In this document: one piece after another, positions 1 through 5,562 of the stretch
How the letters are laid out: each line of letters begins with the position of its first letter
How positions within the stretch are numbered: the first letter of the stretch is position 1
Assembly: GCA_003484865.1 (NCBI GenBank)
Contig: DMZT01000322.1
Coordinates: 1-5,562 of the forward strand
DNA: 5,562 nucleotides
Reading direction: 5' to 3'
DNA from: Stenotrophomonas sp.
GTDB taxonomy: Bacteria > Pseudomonadota > Gammaproteobacteria > Xanthomonadales > Xanthomonadaceae
Made by a program: the position numbers and the translations under genes
The notes under the pieces: model-generated
The model's database searches: none
Told to the model about the DNA's origin: nothing
Seen by the model: the letters and a program-made list of their open reading frames with translations, nothing else

Positions 1-12
1 ACCCGCCCGGGG

Positions 13-1407
13 TCAATCGGGCTGGCGGCTGGCGCGCACGCGGCGGGTGACTTCGCTGCTGATGGCGATCACCGCGGTCAGCGCCGCCATCGACAGGAAC
101 TGCAACCGCGTATGCGCCTCGGACAACAACAGACCGAAAATCAGCGCCAGCACCCCCAACCCGATCACCGTCAGATACGGATACCCCGCCATCCGGAACG
201 GCAACCGCGTCCCATCCCGGTTCGCACGATGGCGCAGAATCAACTGCGACAACAACGAAATCGTCCAGACCAGCAGACACGTCGAGCCCACGATGTTGAG
301 CAGCACCGGCAGCACCTTGTCCGGGAACAGCAGCTCCATCACCGTCGCCGCAAAACCGAACAGCACACTGGCCAGCACCGCGATGATCGGCACCTGGCGC
401 GGATCGGTCCACCCCAGCACCGCCGGGGCCTCGCGGCGCTGCGCCAGCGAGTACATCATCCGCGAGGCGCCATACAGATTCGCATTGAGCGCCGACAGCA
501 GCGCGATCACCGCGATCAGCGTGATCGCCGTCGCCGCGCCCGGAATCTTGGCAGCTTCCAGCACGGCAGCAAACGGCGACTTCAGTGCCTCGCTGGTCCA
601 CGGCACCACCGCGATGATCACGCTCAACGAGCCGATGTAGAACACCAGGATGCGCCAGGCCACGGTGCGGATCGCGCGGGCGATGCTGCGCTCGGGATCT
701 TCGGTTTCGGCCGCGGCCACGGCCACGATCTCGGTGCCGCCGAAGGCGAACACCACCACCAGCAACGCCGCGCCGATTCCGGCCAGGCCCTTGGGCATGA
801 AGCCGCCGTGCTCGGTGAAGTTGCGCAGGCCCGGCGAAGCCACGTCCGGCAGCCAGCCCATCAGCAGGGCCACGCCGATCAGGATGAAGCCGACGATCGC
901 GGCGACTTTGAGGATGGCGAACCAGAATTCGAACTCGCCGAAGTTCTTCACCCCGAGCAGATTGATCGCCGTAAAGAACAGCATGAAGGCCAGCGCGGCC
1001 ATCGGCACCGGGATCGCCGGCCAGACCGTGGCGAGCAGCCCGGCCGCCCCTACCGCCTCGGCGGCGATGACGATCACCAGCTGCACCCACCACAGCCACC
1101 CCACCGTCGCGCCGGCGGTGGCGCCCATGGCGTCGGCGGCGTAGACCGAGAACGCGCCGCTGGTCGGCTTGGCCGCGGCCATTTCGCCCAGCGCGTTCAT
1201 CACGATGATCACCAGCGCGCCGGCGACCAGATACGACAGCAGGACTGCCGGACCAGCGGCCTGGACGCCCACCCCGGAGCCGAGGAACAGGCCGGCGCCG
1301 ATCGCGCTGCCCAGGCCCATCATGATCAGCTGGCGGGGCTTGAGCGCGTGCCCCAGGCGGGTATCGGCGGGCGGAGTGGCAGGAGCCGGAGTCTGGGATG
1401 CGGGCAT
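13..1407 (-). CDS. Amino acid permease, APC superfamily (AAT family)
   Basis: This is an inner-membrane secondary transporter that would import an amino acid or a related compound such as GABA, probably with protons. With the ATG at 1407 it is 464 residues, the normal family size, with about 12 hydrophobic segments. Visible AAT hallmarks are the broken first helix with GSAIGAGLFLGSG (about 33-45), GEMAAAKPTSGAF (74-86), the helix-6 region FAFGGTEIVAVAAAETEDP (220-238), LSALNANLYGASRMMYSLA (304-322), and a basic loop before the last two helices (about 391-406). The frame stays open to a GTG at 1482, but that adds 25 residues unlike the family and nearly reaches the upstream gene, so I prefer the ATG; it lacks a clear Shine-Dalgarno sequence. 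It lies 81 bp downstream of the PAS-AraC gene on the same strand, so co-transcription is likely. The family is secure. The substrate (GABA, proline, D-Ala/D-Ser or another) cannot be read from the sequence. Confidence 0.93.
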   Translation of the reverse strand: MPASQTPAPATPPADTRLGHALKPRQLIMMGLGSAIGAGLFLGSGVGVQAAGPAVLLSYLVAGALVIIVMNALGEMAAAKPTSGAFSVYAADAMGATAGATVGWLWWVQLVIVIAAEAVGAAGLLATVWPAIPVPMAALAFMLFFTAINLLGVKNFGEFEFWFAILKVAAIVGFILIGVALLMGWLPDVASPGLRNFTEHGGFMPKGLAGIGAALLVVVFAFGGTEIVAVAAAETEDPERSIARAIRTVAWRILVFYIGSLSVIIAVVPWTSEALKSPFAAVLEAAKIPGAATAITLIAVIALLSALNANLYGASRMMYSLAQRREAPAVLGWTDPRQVPIIAVLASVLFGFAATVMELLFPDKVLPVLLNIVGSTCLLVWTISLLSQLILRHRANRDGTRLPFRMAGYPYLTVIGLGVLALIFGLLLSEAHTRLQFLSMAALTAVIAISSEVTRRVRASRQPD

Positions 1408-1488
1408 CGGAATCGATTGGCAGGCAACAAGTGCGACACCATACCCTGTCGGCCGCGCGACGGCATAGGCCGGAAGCCCCACCCCGCC

Positions 1489-2199
1489 TCAGGCAGCGGC
1501 GCGCTCGCCGATCTGGGCACGGTAGGCCCGTGGCGACAGCCCGACCTCGGCCTTGAACTTGCGGGTGAACGCGCTCTGGTCGGTGAAACCGCAGGCCTGG
1601 CCGATGCTGGCGATGCTGTCCGGGCCATGCAGCAGGTGTACCGCCATCTGGATGCGCAGACGGGTCAGCACCTGCTGCGGGGTCATCTGGAACACCTTGC
1701 GGAAGGTGCGCTCCAGTTTGGATAGCGAGAACCCGGTGATGTCCAGCAGGGTCTGCATGCGCACGTTCTCGGCGTAATGCGCATTCAGATGTGCCAGCGC
1801 GAGGCGCAGCTGTTCGTACTGGGTGCCCAGGCTGTCCTTCTGGCCGAGGTCGCGCGAGATCCCGATCAGCCCGCGGATCTGCCCATCCACCAGCAGCGGC
1901 CGCTTGCAGGTCAGGCACCAGCCCGGCTCGCGGTTGGCGAACAGATGCAGTTCCATCAGGTTCTCGATGACCTTGCCCGCCAGCACCTGCTCATCCTGGG
2001 TGGCGTAATCGGCCCCCAGACCGGTTGGGTAAATCTCCGCTGCGGTGCGCCCGATCACGTCCTTGCGGGATTTCAGCCCCAGCCGACGCAGCATGGTCTG
2101 GTTGATGTGCGTATAGCGCCCGTCGCAGTCCTTCATGAAGAACAGGACGTCGGGGATCGCATCAAACAGGGCTTCGATGTCGGCGGGTTCAACGCGCAT
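1489..2199 (-). CDS. AraC-family transcriptional regulator with N-terminal PAS domain
   Basis: This is a cytoplasmic DNA-binding regulator, 236 residues from the ATG at 2199. Residues about 7-118 form a PAS domain: it opens with a helix and the IPDVLFFMKDCDGRYTHIN strand pair, continues through a GRTAAEIYP turn (50-58), and ends with a GLIGISRDLG strand (110-119). Residues about 140-230 are an AraC-type double helix-turn-helix: FSLSKLERTFRKVFQMTP (157-174) is the first unit and linker, and SIASIGQACGFTDQSAFTRKF (195-215) followed by GLSPRAYR is the classic second unit. A PAS sensor fused to AraC suggests direct sensing of a small ligand or redox state. The permease downstream on the same strand is the obvious candidate target. 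An in-frame TTG at 2232 with a weak AGG upstream would add 11 residues (243-247 aa class); I chose the ATG because the PAS domain begins right after it. C348-type or other metal ligands are not apparent here, and the ligand is unknown. Confidence 0.9.
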   Translation of the reverse strand: MRVEPADIEALFDAIPDVLFFMKDCDGRYTHINQTMLRRLGLKSRKDVIGRTAAEIYPTGLGADYATQDEQVLAGKVIENLMELHLFANREPGWCLTCKRPLLVDGQIRGLIGISRDLGQKDSLGTQYEQLRLALAHLNAHYAENVRMQTLLDITGFSLSKLERTFRKVFQMTPQQVLTRLRIQMAVHLLHGPDSIASIGQACGFTDQSAFTRKFKAEVGLSPRAYRAQIGERAAA

Positions 2200-2380
2200 G
2201 CGGTCGGGAAGAACAGGGGAAGACGCGCCCAAGGATACCTGCCCGCACGCGCGTCACCCAGCGCCCGGGCGCCGCATGTGAAGCGCGGGTGCAAGCAGTG
2301 CCCGGTTTTCGCACCCTCGATTAACGCCCCGGCCGCCAGTGTGAGGCGATCCCCTTCCCGCCAGCTCCCGGAGTCGCCTC
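2200..2380. promoter_or_regulatory. Divergent intergenic region between the AraC regulator and katE
   Basis: These 181 bp separate two divergently read genes, so they should hold both promoters. Most of it is very GC-rich. The only AT-leaning stretch is about 2305-2325 (GGTTTTCGCACCCTCGATTAAC), about 55-75 bp before the katE start, and it is the most likely place for a katE -10 element, though no good -35/-10 pair is visible. On the minus strand a TATCCT-like -10 is readable near 2234-2239, also without a good -35. A 6-bp inverted repeat, GGGTGC (2287-2292) and GCACCC (2311-2316), flanks the AT-leaning stretch and could be an operator, but arms this short are weak evidence. Confidence 0.35.
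2370..2373 (+). promoter_or_regulatory. Ribosome binding site of katE
   Basis: GGAG lies 7 bases before the ATG at 2381. It is the only well-spaced Shine-Dalgarno sequence near the start of the catalase frame and fixes that start. Confidence 0.6.
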
Positions 2381-3775
2381 ATGGCCGCCAGCAAGAAAAG
2401 CACGAAGAACGCCCCCGCACCCGCCACAGACGCCCGCGGCGAAGGGGATGAACTGCACCAGCGCGCGGGCAATGGCCATCCCGTCCTGACGACCAACCAG
2501 GGCATCCCGGTCGGTGACAACCAGAATTCGCTGCGGGCCACCCCGCGCGGGCCGACCCTGCTGGAAGACTTCATCCTGCGCGAGAAGATCACCCACTTCG
2601 ACCATGAGCGCATCCCCGAGCGCATCGTGCATGCGCGCGGCAGCGCCGCACACGGCTACTTCGAACTTACCCGCTCGCTGGGTGAGTACACCCGCGCCCG
2701 GATCCTCAGCGAAGTCGGCGTGCGCACCCCCCTGTTCACCCGCTTCTCCACCGTGGCTGGCGGCGCCGGCTCGGTGGATACGCCGCGCGATGTGCGTGGC
2801 TTCGCGGTCAAGTTCTACACCAAGGAAGGCAACTGGGATCTGGTCGGCAACAACATCCCGGTGTTCTTCATCCAGGACGCGATCAAGTTCCCCGACCTGA
2901 TCCATGCAGTGAAGATGGAGCCGGACCGTGCCTTCCCGCAGGCGGCCAGCGCGCACGACACCTTCTGGGATTTCGTCTCGCTGATGCCCGAATCGATGCA
3001 CATGATCATGTGGGCGATGAGCGACCGCACGATCCCGCGCTCGCTGCGCACCATCGAAGGCTTCGGCATCCACAGCTTCCGGCTGATCAACGATGCCGGC
3101 GAGTCGACCTTCGTCAAATTCCACTGGCGGCCGAAGCTGGGCATCCAGTCCACGGTGTGGGACGAGGCGGTCAAGCTGCAGAGCGCGGACAACGATTTCC
3201 ACCGGCGCGACCTGTTCGAGGCGATCACCGCCGGCGATTTCCCCGAGTGGGAGCTGGCGGTGCAGCTGTTCACCGAGGAACAGGCCGAGGCCTTCCCGTT
3301 CGACCACCTGGATTCGACCAAGATCATTCCCGAGTCGCTGGTGCCGCTGACCGTGATCGGACGGATGGTGCTGGACCGCTGGCCGGACAACTTCTTCGCC
3401 GAGACCGAGCAGGTCGCCTATTGCCCGGCCAACGTGCCGCCGGGCATCGACTTCAGCAACGATCCGCTGCTGCAGGGCCGCCTGTTCTCCTATCTGGATA
3501 CCCAGCTCAGCCGCCTGGGCGGCCCGAATTTCCACCAGATCCCGGTCAACGCGCCCAAGTGCCCGTTCGCCAACCACCAGCGCGACGGCCACATGCAGAT
3601 GAACATCCCGAAGGGCCGGGTCGCCTACGATCCGAGTTCGCTGCAGGGCGACAGCCCGCGTGAGAGCGTCGACGGCTTCCCCAGTCACGCCACCGCGCCG
3701 GATGACGGCCGCAAGGGCCGCGCGCGCGGAGAGCTTCGCCGATCACTACAGCCAGGCCCGCATGTTCTTCCGTAG
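2381..3775 (+). CDS. katE: Catalase N-terminal fragment (catalytic core ORF before the frameshift)
   Basis: If the frameshift is real, this is what would be translated: 464 residues, of which 1-451 are catalase and 452-464 are out-of-frame. It keeps the distal His84 and Asn157, the proximal Tyr371, and the NADPH/heme-core signatures such as [13 protein letters not shown] (119-131) and [12 protein letters not shown] (136-147). It lacks the helical domain that even small-subunit catalases possess, so stable folding and activity are doubtful. Position 348 is Cys where E. coli HPII has His392, the residue that forms a covalent bond to the heme-ligand Tyr, so that particular crosslink is not expected. 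An alternative view is that the deposited sequence contains an error and this is simply the first two-thirds of a normal katE. Confidence 0.7.
   Translation: MAASKKSTKNAPAPATDARGEGDELHQRAGNGHPVLTTNQGIPVGDNQNSLRATPRGPTLLEDFILREKITHFDHERIPERIVHARGSAAHGYFELTRSLGEYTRARILSEVGVRTPLFTRFSTVAGGAGSVDTPRDVRGFAVKFYTKEGNWDLVGNNIPVFFIQDAIKFPDLIHAVKMEPDRAFPQAASAHDTFWDFVSLMPESMHMIMWAMSDRTIPRSLRTIEGFGIHSFRLINDAGESTFVKFHWRPKLGIQSTVWDEAVKLQSADNDFHRRDLFEAITAGDFPEWELAVQLFTEEQAEAFPFDHLDSTKIIPESLVPLTVIGRMVLDRWPDNFFAETEQVAYCPANVPPGIDFSNDPLLQGRLFSYLDTQLSRLGGPNFHQIPVNAPKCPFANHQRDGHMQMNIPKGRVAYDPSSLQGDSPRESVDGFPSHATAPDDGRKGRARGELRRSLQPGPHVLP
3728..3733 (+). other. katE: Frameshift site in katE (GGAGAG)
   Basis: Frame 1 reads G-R-K-G-R-A-R-G-E up to 3733 and then leaves the family; the other frame supplies S-F-A-D-H-Y from 3732. 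E. coli HPII has G-N-K-V-R-E-R-S-P-S-F at this place, as I recall it. Adding back one AG unit in the GAGAG run gives an 11-residue stretch of the same length. Removing one base instead, for example from the CG run at 3718-3728, leaves the stretch one residue short or misplaces its arginines. So loss of two bases is the better fit. Confidence 0.75.
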
Positions 3776-4469
3776 CCTGGAGGCGCCGGAGCAGGCGCAT
3801 CTGGCCTCGGCGCTGGTGTTCGAGCTGTCCAAGGTGGAGACGGTCAAGGTGCGCGAGCGCACCGTGAGCCACCTGCGCAACATCGACGATGCACTGGCCA
3901 AGCGCGTGGCCGACGGTCTGGCGATGCCGGCGCTGCCCGAGCCGGCCGCCACGCAGACCCCGGCACAGGATTTCCCGAAGGCGCCGGAAGTGCGCATCAT
4001 CGGCCGCACCAAGGACCTGCTCAAAGGCCGCTGCATCGGCATCCTGTTCGACGAAGGCTCCGACGCGGCCTTGATCGCCAACCTGCGCAAGGCGGCCGAC
4101 AAGGCCGGGGCGAGCGTGAAGCTGGTCGCGCCGAAGATCGGTGGCGCCAAACTCAGCGACGGCAAGACGCTGGCCGCCGATGGTCAGCTGGCGGGCACGC
4201 CCTCGGTGGTGTTCGATGCGGTCGCCGTGGTGCTGAGCAACGACGCCGCCAAGAAGCTGAGCAGGGAATCGGCCGCGATCGATTTCGTCAGCGACGCCTG
4301 GGCCCATCTGAAGGCGATCGCCGCCGATGACGGCGCACAGGCGCTGCTGAAGGTTGCCCGGGTCGGCAACGATGCCGGGGTGGTCGAGGCCGAGGATGCC
4401 AAGGCCTTCCTCGCCGCCGCCGCTACCCGCCAGTGGGCCCGCGAACCGAAGGTGCGCACGCTCGCCTGA
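3732..4469 (+). pseudogene. katE: Catalase C-terminal fragment (helical domain and flavodoxin-like domain)
   Basis: From 3732 the frame encodes [15 protein letters not shown], then FELSKVE (composite residues 481-487) of the catalase helical domain, and then the C-terminal domain found only in large-subunit catalases (about 538-696), starting at VRIIGRTKDLLKGRCIGILF. The open frame extends back to 3660, but residues before 3732 are not catalase-like. In-frame ATGs exist at 3702 and 3762, neither with a convincing ribosome binding site and both placed inside what should be continuous catalase sequence, so independent translation is unlikely. No second disabling mutation is visible here; the codons still look coding-like. 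Confidence 0.8.
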
Positions 4470-4493
4470 GCGGCGCTTTCGTCATCACCACAC

Positions 4494-4498
4494 AGGAG
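4494..4498 (+). promoter_or_regulatory. Ribosome binding site of the H1-like gene
   Basis: AGGAG lies 7 bases before the ATG at 4506, a strong and well-spaced site that settles this start. No terminator hairpin is visible in the 36 bp after the katE stop, so the gene may be read from the katE promoter. Confidence 0.7.
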
Positions 4499-4505
4499 CA
4501 CGTCC

Positions 4506-5003
4506 ATGCCACGGGGTGATAAATCCAGCTATACCGACACGCAGAAGCGCAAAGCCGGGCACATCGAGGAAAGCGAGAAAGACCAGGGGCGCAGCGGTGC
4601 CGCCGCCGAGCGCATCGCCTGGGCCACGGTCAACAAGCAGGATGGTGGCGGCAGGAAGGGCGGCAGCGCGAAGAAAACTGCAACCCGGACAACGAAAGCG
4701 TCGGCGACGAAGAAGGCAGCGGTAAAAAAGACCGCTGCACAAAAGGCTGCGACGAAAGCAGTGCCCAAGAAGGCCACCAGCAAGACCGTAAAGAAGGTGG
4801 CGAAGAAGGTGGCGAAGAAAGCGACGAAGAAGGCCGCGAAAAAGGCGACGCCAACACCCGCCGTCAAGAAGGCCGTGAAAAAAGCGGCAAAGAAGACCGC
4901 TGCAAAGCAGGCCCCCCGAAAAGCAGCGTCGAAAACCGCCGCCGGGACGTCTGCGAAAAAGGTACCAACGGGCGCCCGTAAAGGAGCCGCCAGCAACGCC
5001 TGA
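4506..5003 (+). CDS. MPRGDK-type small domain fused to a lysine/alanine-rich histone H1-like tail
   Basis: The protein has 165 residues in two distinct parts. Residues 1-48 (MPRGDKSSYT, KRKAGHIEE, AAERIAWATVNK, then a Gly run) match a short family that databases often label 'plasmid stabilization protein', a label that says little about function. Residues 49-165 form a low-complexity tail of Lys, Ala, Thr and some Arg with no acidic residue at all after Asp46. Lys pairs recur every four residues at 96, 100, 104, 108 and 112, and again at 121, 125 and 129, like the C-terminal tails of eukaryotic H1 and bacterial HctB/AlgP-type proteins. Such tails bind DNA or RNA without sequence specificity; a nucleoid-associated or stress-protective role is my inference. 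The tail codons are much more A-rich than in neighbouring genes, a consequence of AAG/AAA. It lies 36 bp after katE and is probably co-transcribed with it. Confidence 0.85.
   Translation: MPRGDKSSYTDTQKRKAGHIEESEKDQGRSGAAAERIAWATVNKQDGGGRKGGSAKKTATRTTKASATKKAAVKKTAAQKAATKAVPKKATSKTVKKVAKKVAKKATKKAAKKATPTPAVKKAVKKAAKKTAAKQAPRKAASKTAAGTSAKKVPTGARKGAASNA
4791..4844 (+). repeat. Tandem 12-bp repeat region encoding KKxA units
   Basis: Two exact copies of AAGAAGGTGGCG (4791-4802 and 4803-4814) are followed by diverged copies to about 4844, each giving Lys-Lys-x-Ala. A shorter related run is at 4866-4898. The in-frame 12-bp unit would let the tail change length by slippage without breaking the reading frame. 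Confidence 0.7.
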
Positions 5004-5015
5004 TCTACACGCCGG

Positions 5016-5054
5016 GCCCTGCCGCGTGCTGCCTGAGGCAGCATGCGGCAGGGC
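5016..5054. terminator. 18-bp hairpin between convergent genes, probable bidirectional terminator
   Basis: Arms 5016-5033 and 5037-5054 pair over 18 bp, with a single G-T (G-U in RNA) wobble at 5026/5044 and a 3-base TGA loop. It sits 12 bp after the stop of the H1-like gene and 14 bp after the stop of the opposing membrane-protein gene, the usual place for a shared terminator. Neither side has a run of T, so it may act as a weak terminator or mainly protect transcript 3' ends. Confidence 0.65.
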
Positions 5055-5068
5055 GCAGGCAGTGCTGC

Positions 5069-5562
5069 TTACCGTTTCGCGGCGGCAGTGGGCTGCGCCG
5101 ACGGCGTGACCGGCTTGGGCGCTACCGGCTTCGCCGGCAAGGGCATCGACTGCAGCCGGCGGATCGAGCCGATCGGCACGGCTTCTGCCCGCCGCTGCGC
5201 CGGCCACCACAGGAACACGAACGCGCTGCTGGATCCCAGCAGCTTCGCGGTGCCGGGAAGCGCGGCCGCGTCACCCTCGAGCACGACCTGCACGGGCGTA
5301 CCGCCCTTCCCATCGAGGATCTTCTCGGCCGTGCTCAGGGCATACAGCGCCGCGCCGAATGCCATGAAGCAGACCACCGCAATGCACATGCCGGTCAGTG
5401 GGCGCAGCCCGGAGAATTCCCAGTTCATCCACGGCGATTCCGAGAACAGCATCCGCCATCCCCAGTGCCGCGCGCGCAGGCGTGCCACCTTGGCAGGGTT
5501 GCGCCGCCGCAGCGTCTCCGGCCAGCCCAGCACCACGGCAAGCAGGGCCCCCAGCAACAGGA
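5069..5562 (-). CDS. Hypothetical membrane protein, C-terminal part (runs off the window)
   Basis: I do not recognise this protein. The reading frame is open to the window edge (a TTG at 5555-5557 is the first possible start but is preceded by an open CTG codon), so at least 162 residues are visible and the true start is probably outside. Numbering from that TTG: a hydrophobic stretch at 1-12 ends a first membrane helix, followed by a very basic segment (17-36, several Arg and Lys); a second helix is at about 53-75 (LTGMCIAVVCFMAFGAALYA); then a probably soluble domain of 86-137 with beta-like strands (TPVQVVLEG, SSAFVFLWWP, AEAVPIGSIRRLQ) and a Pro/Ala/Lys-rich tail to the TAA stop. The basic loop after the first helix suggests that loop is cytoplasmic. 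It converges on the H1-like gene across the hairpin and has no evident functional tie to it. Confidence 0.75.
   Translation of the reverse strand, partial: LLLGALLAVVLGWPETLRRRNPAKVARLRARHWGWRMLFSESPWMNWEFSGLRPLTGMCIAVVCFMAFGAALYALSTAEKILDGKGGTPVQVVLEGDAAALPGTAKLLGSSSAFVFLWWPAQRRAEAVPIGSIRRLQSMPLPAKPVAPKPVTPSAQPTAAAKR

Larger units (their letters stand above)
2381..4469 (+). pseudogene. katE: Large-subunit monofunctional catalase (HPII/KatE type), frameshifted
   Basis: This heme catalase would convert hydrogen peroxide to water and oxygen in the cytoplasm. Read through the break it is about 696 residues, right for clade-2 large-subunit catalases (E. coli HPII has a longer N-terminal arm). 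Order: N-terminal arm 1-55, heme-binding beta-barrel core about 60-440, helical domain about 452-520, flavodoxin-like C-terminal domain about 538-696. Active-site residues sit at the same spacing as in HPII: His84 in [13 protein letters not shown], Asn157 in [11 protein letters not shown], and heme-ligand Tyr371 in RLFSYLDTQ. At 3728-3733 the reading frame changes: the first frame runs into a TAG at 3773-3775 after 13 unrelated residues, while the family sequence resumes one frame over at [10 protein letters not shown] (from 3732) and ends with TGA at 4467-4469. The intact second half suggests a recent mutation or a sequencing error. The H1-like gene follows after 36 bp. Confidence 0.93.

Noticed and set aside
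1408..1482. N-terminal extension of the permease from the GTG at 1482
   Set aside because: The extra 25 residues are unlike the family's N-terminus, have no ribosome binding site and would leave only 6 bp to the upstream gene. The ATG at 1407 gives the usual length.
112..1725. Long plus-strand open frame (537 codons) opposite the permease and regulator
   Set aside because: Its product is a composition-driven run of His, Arg, Gln and Asp with no recognisable fold. It is the mirror of a GC-rich gene on the other strand and crosses two real genes.
2261..2272. Perfect 12-bp palindrome GCGCCCGGGCGC in the divergent intergenic region, considered as an operator
   Set aside because: It is made only of G and C, and palindromes of this size are expected by chance several times in a sequence of this length and composition. 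No second copy was noticed.
2321..3688. Long minus-strand open frame (455 codons) opposite the catalase core
   Set aside because: The plus strand encodes conserved catalase with all active-site residues here. The antisense frame is open because of strong third-position GC bias and shows no family motifs.
3660..3775. Programmed ribosomal frameshifting joining the two catalase frames
   Set aside because: I see no slippery heptamer, stimulatory stem or Shine-Dalgarno-like element placed for it, and catalases are not known to use it. A mutation or sequencing error is simpler.
4485..5210. Minus-strand open frames opposite the H1-like gene, rich in Phe, Leu, Cys and Arg
   Set aside because: These are the reverse reading of lysine-codon repeats (AAG read as CTT) and look membrane-like only for that reason. 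The plus-strand gene has a strong ribosome binding site.

Overview
The window is GC-rich, and third codon positions are mostly G or C. It carries short intergenic gaps, a large-subunit (HPII/KatE-type) catalase, a small lysine/alanine-rich histone H1-like protein and an APC-superfamily amino acid permease. This fits a chromosomal segment of a high-GC proteobacterium. I lean towards Xanthomonadaceae (Stenotrophomonas, Pseudoxanthomonas or a relative) from the feel of the proteins, but no marker gene fixes this. I see no insertion sequence, CRISPR array, tRNA or rRNA.

Layout. Positions 13-2199 (minus strand) hold a PAS-AraC regulator followed, 81 bp downstream, by an amino acid permease of the AAT family. 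They are probably one transcription unit in which the regulator senses a small molecule and controls uptake. Positions 2200-2380 are a divergent intergenic region. Positions 2381-4469 (plus strand) hold a catalase whose full length would be about 696 residues. It is broken by a frameshift at about 3728-3733, between the catalytic core and the C-terminal helical and flavodoxin-like parts. Positions 4506-5003 (plus) hold a two-part protein: a small MPRGDK-type N-terminal module joined to an H1-like tail. It starts 36 bp after the catalase stop with no terminator between, so the pair looks like a stress-protection unit (peroxide removal plus DNA binding). Positions 5016-5054 form an 18-bp hairpin between convergent genes. 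Positions 5069-5562 (minus) hold the C-terminal part of an unrecognised membrane protein that runs off the window.

The most notable observation is the catalase frameshift. Alignment from memory to E. coli HPII favours the loss of two bases (one AG unit in a short GA run) over the gain of one base, because only the two-base repair restores the family spacing. It may be a real pseudogene or a sequencing error. I found no convincing undescribed system. The pairing of katE with the H1-like gene, and the modular build of that protein, are the best leads.
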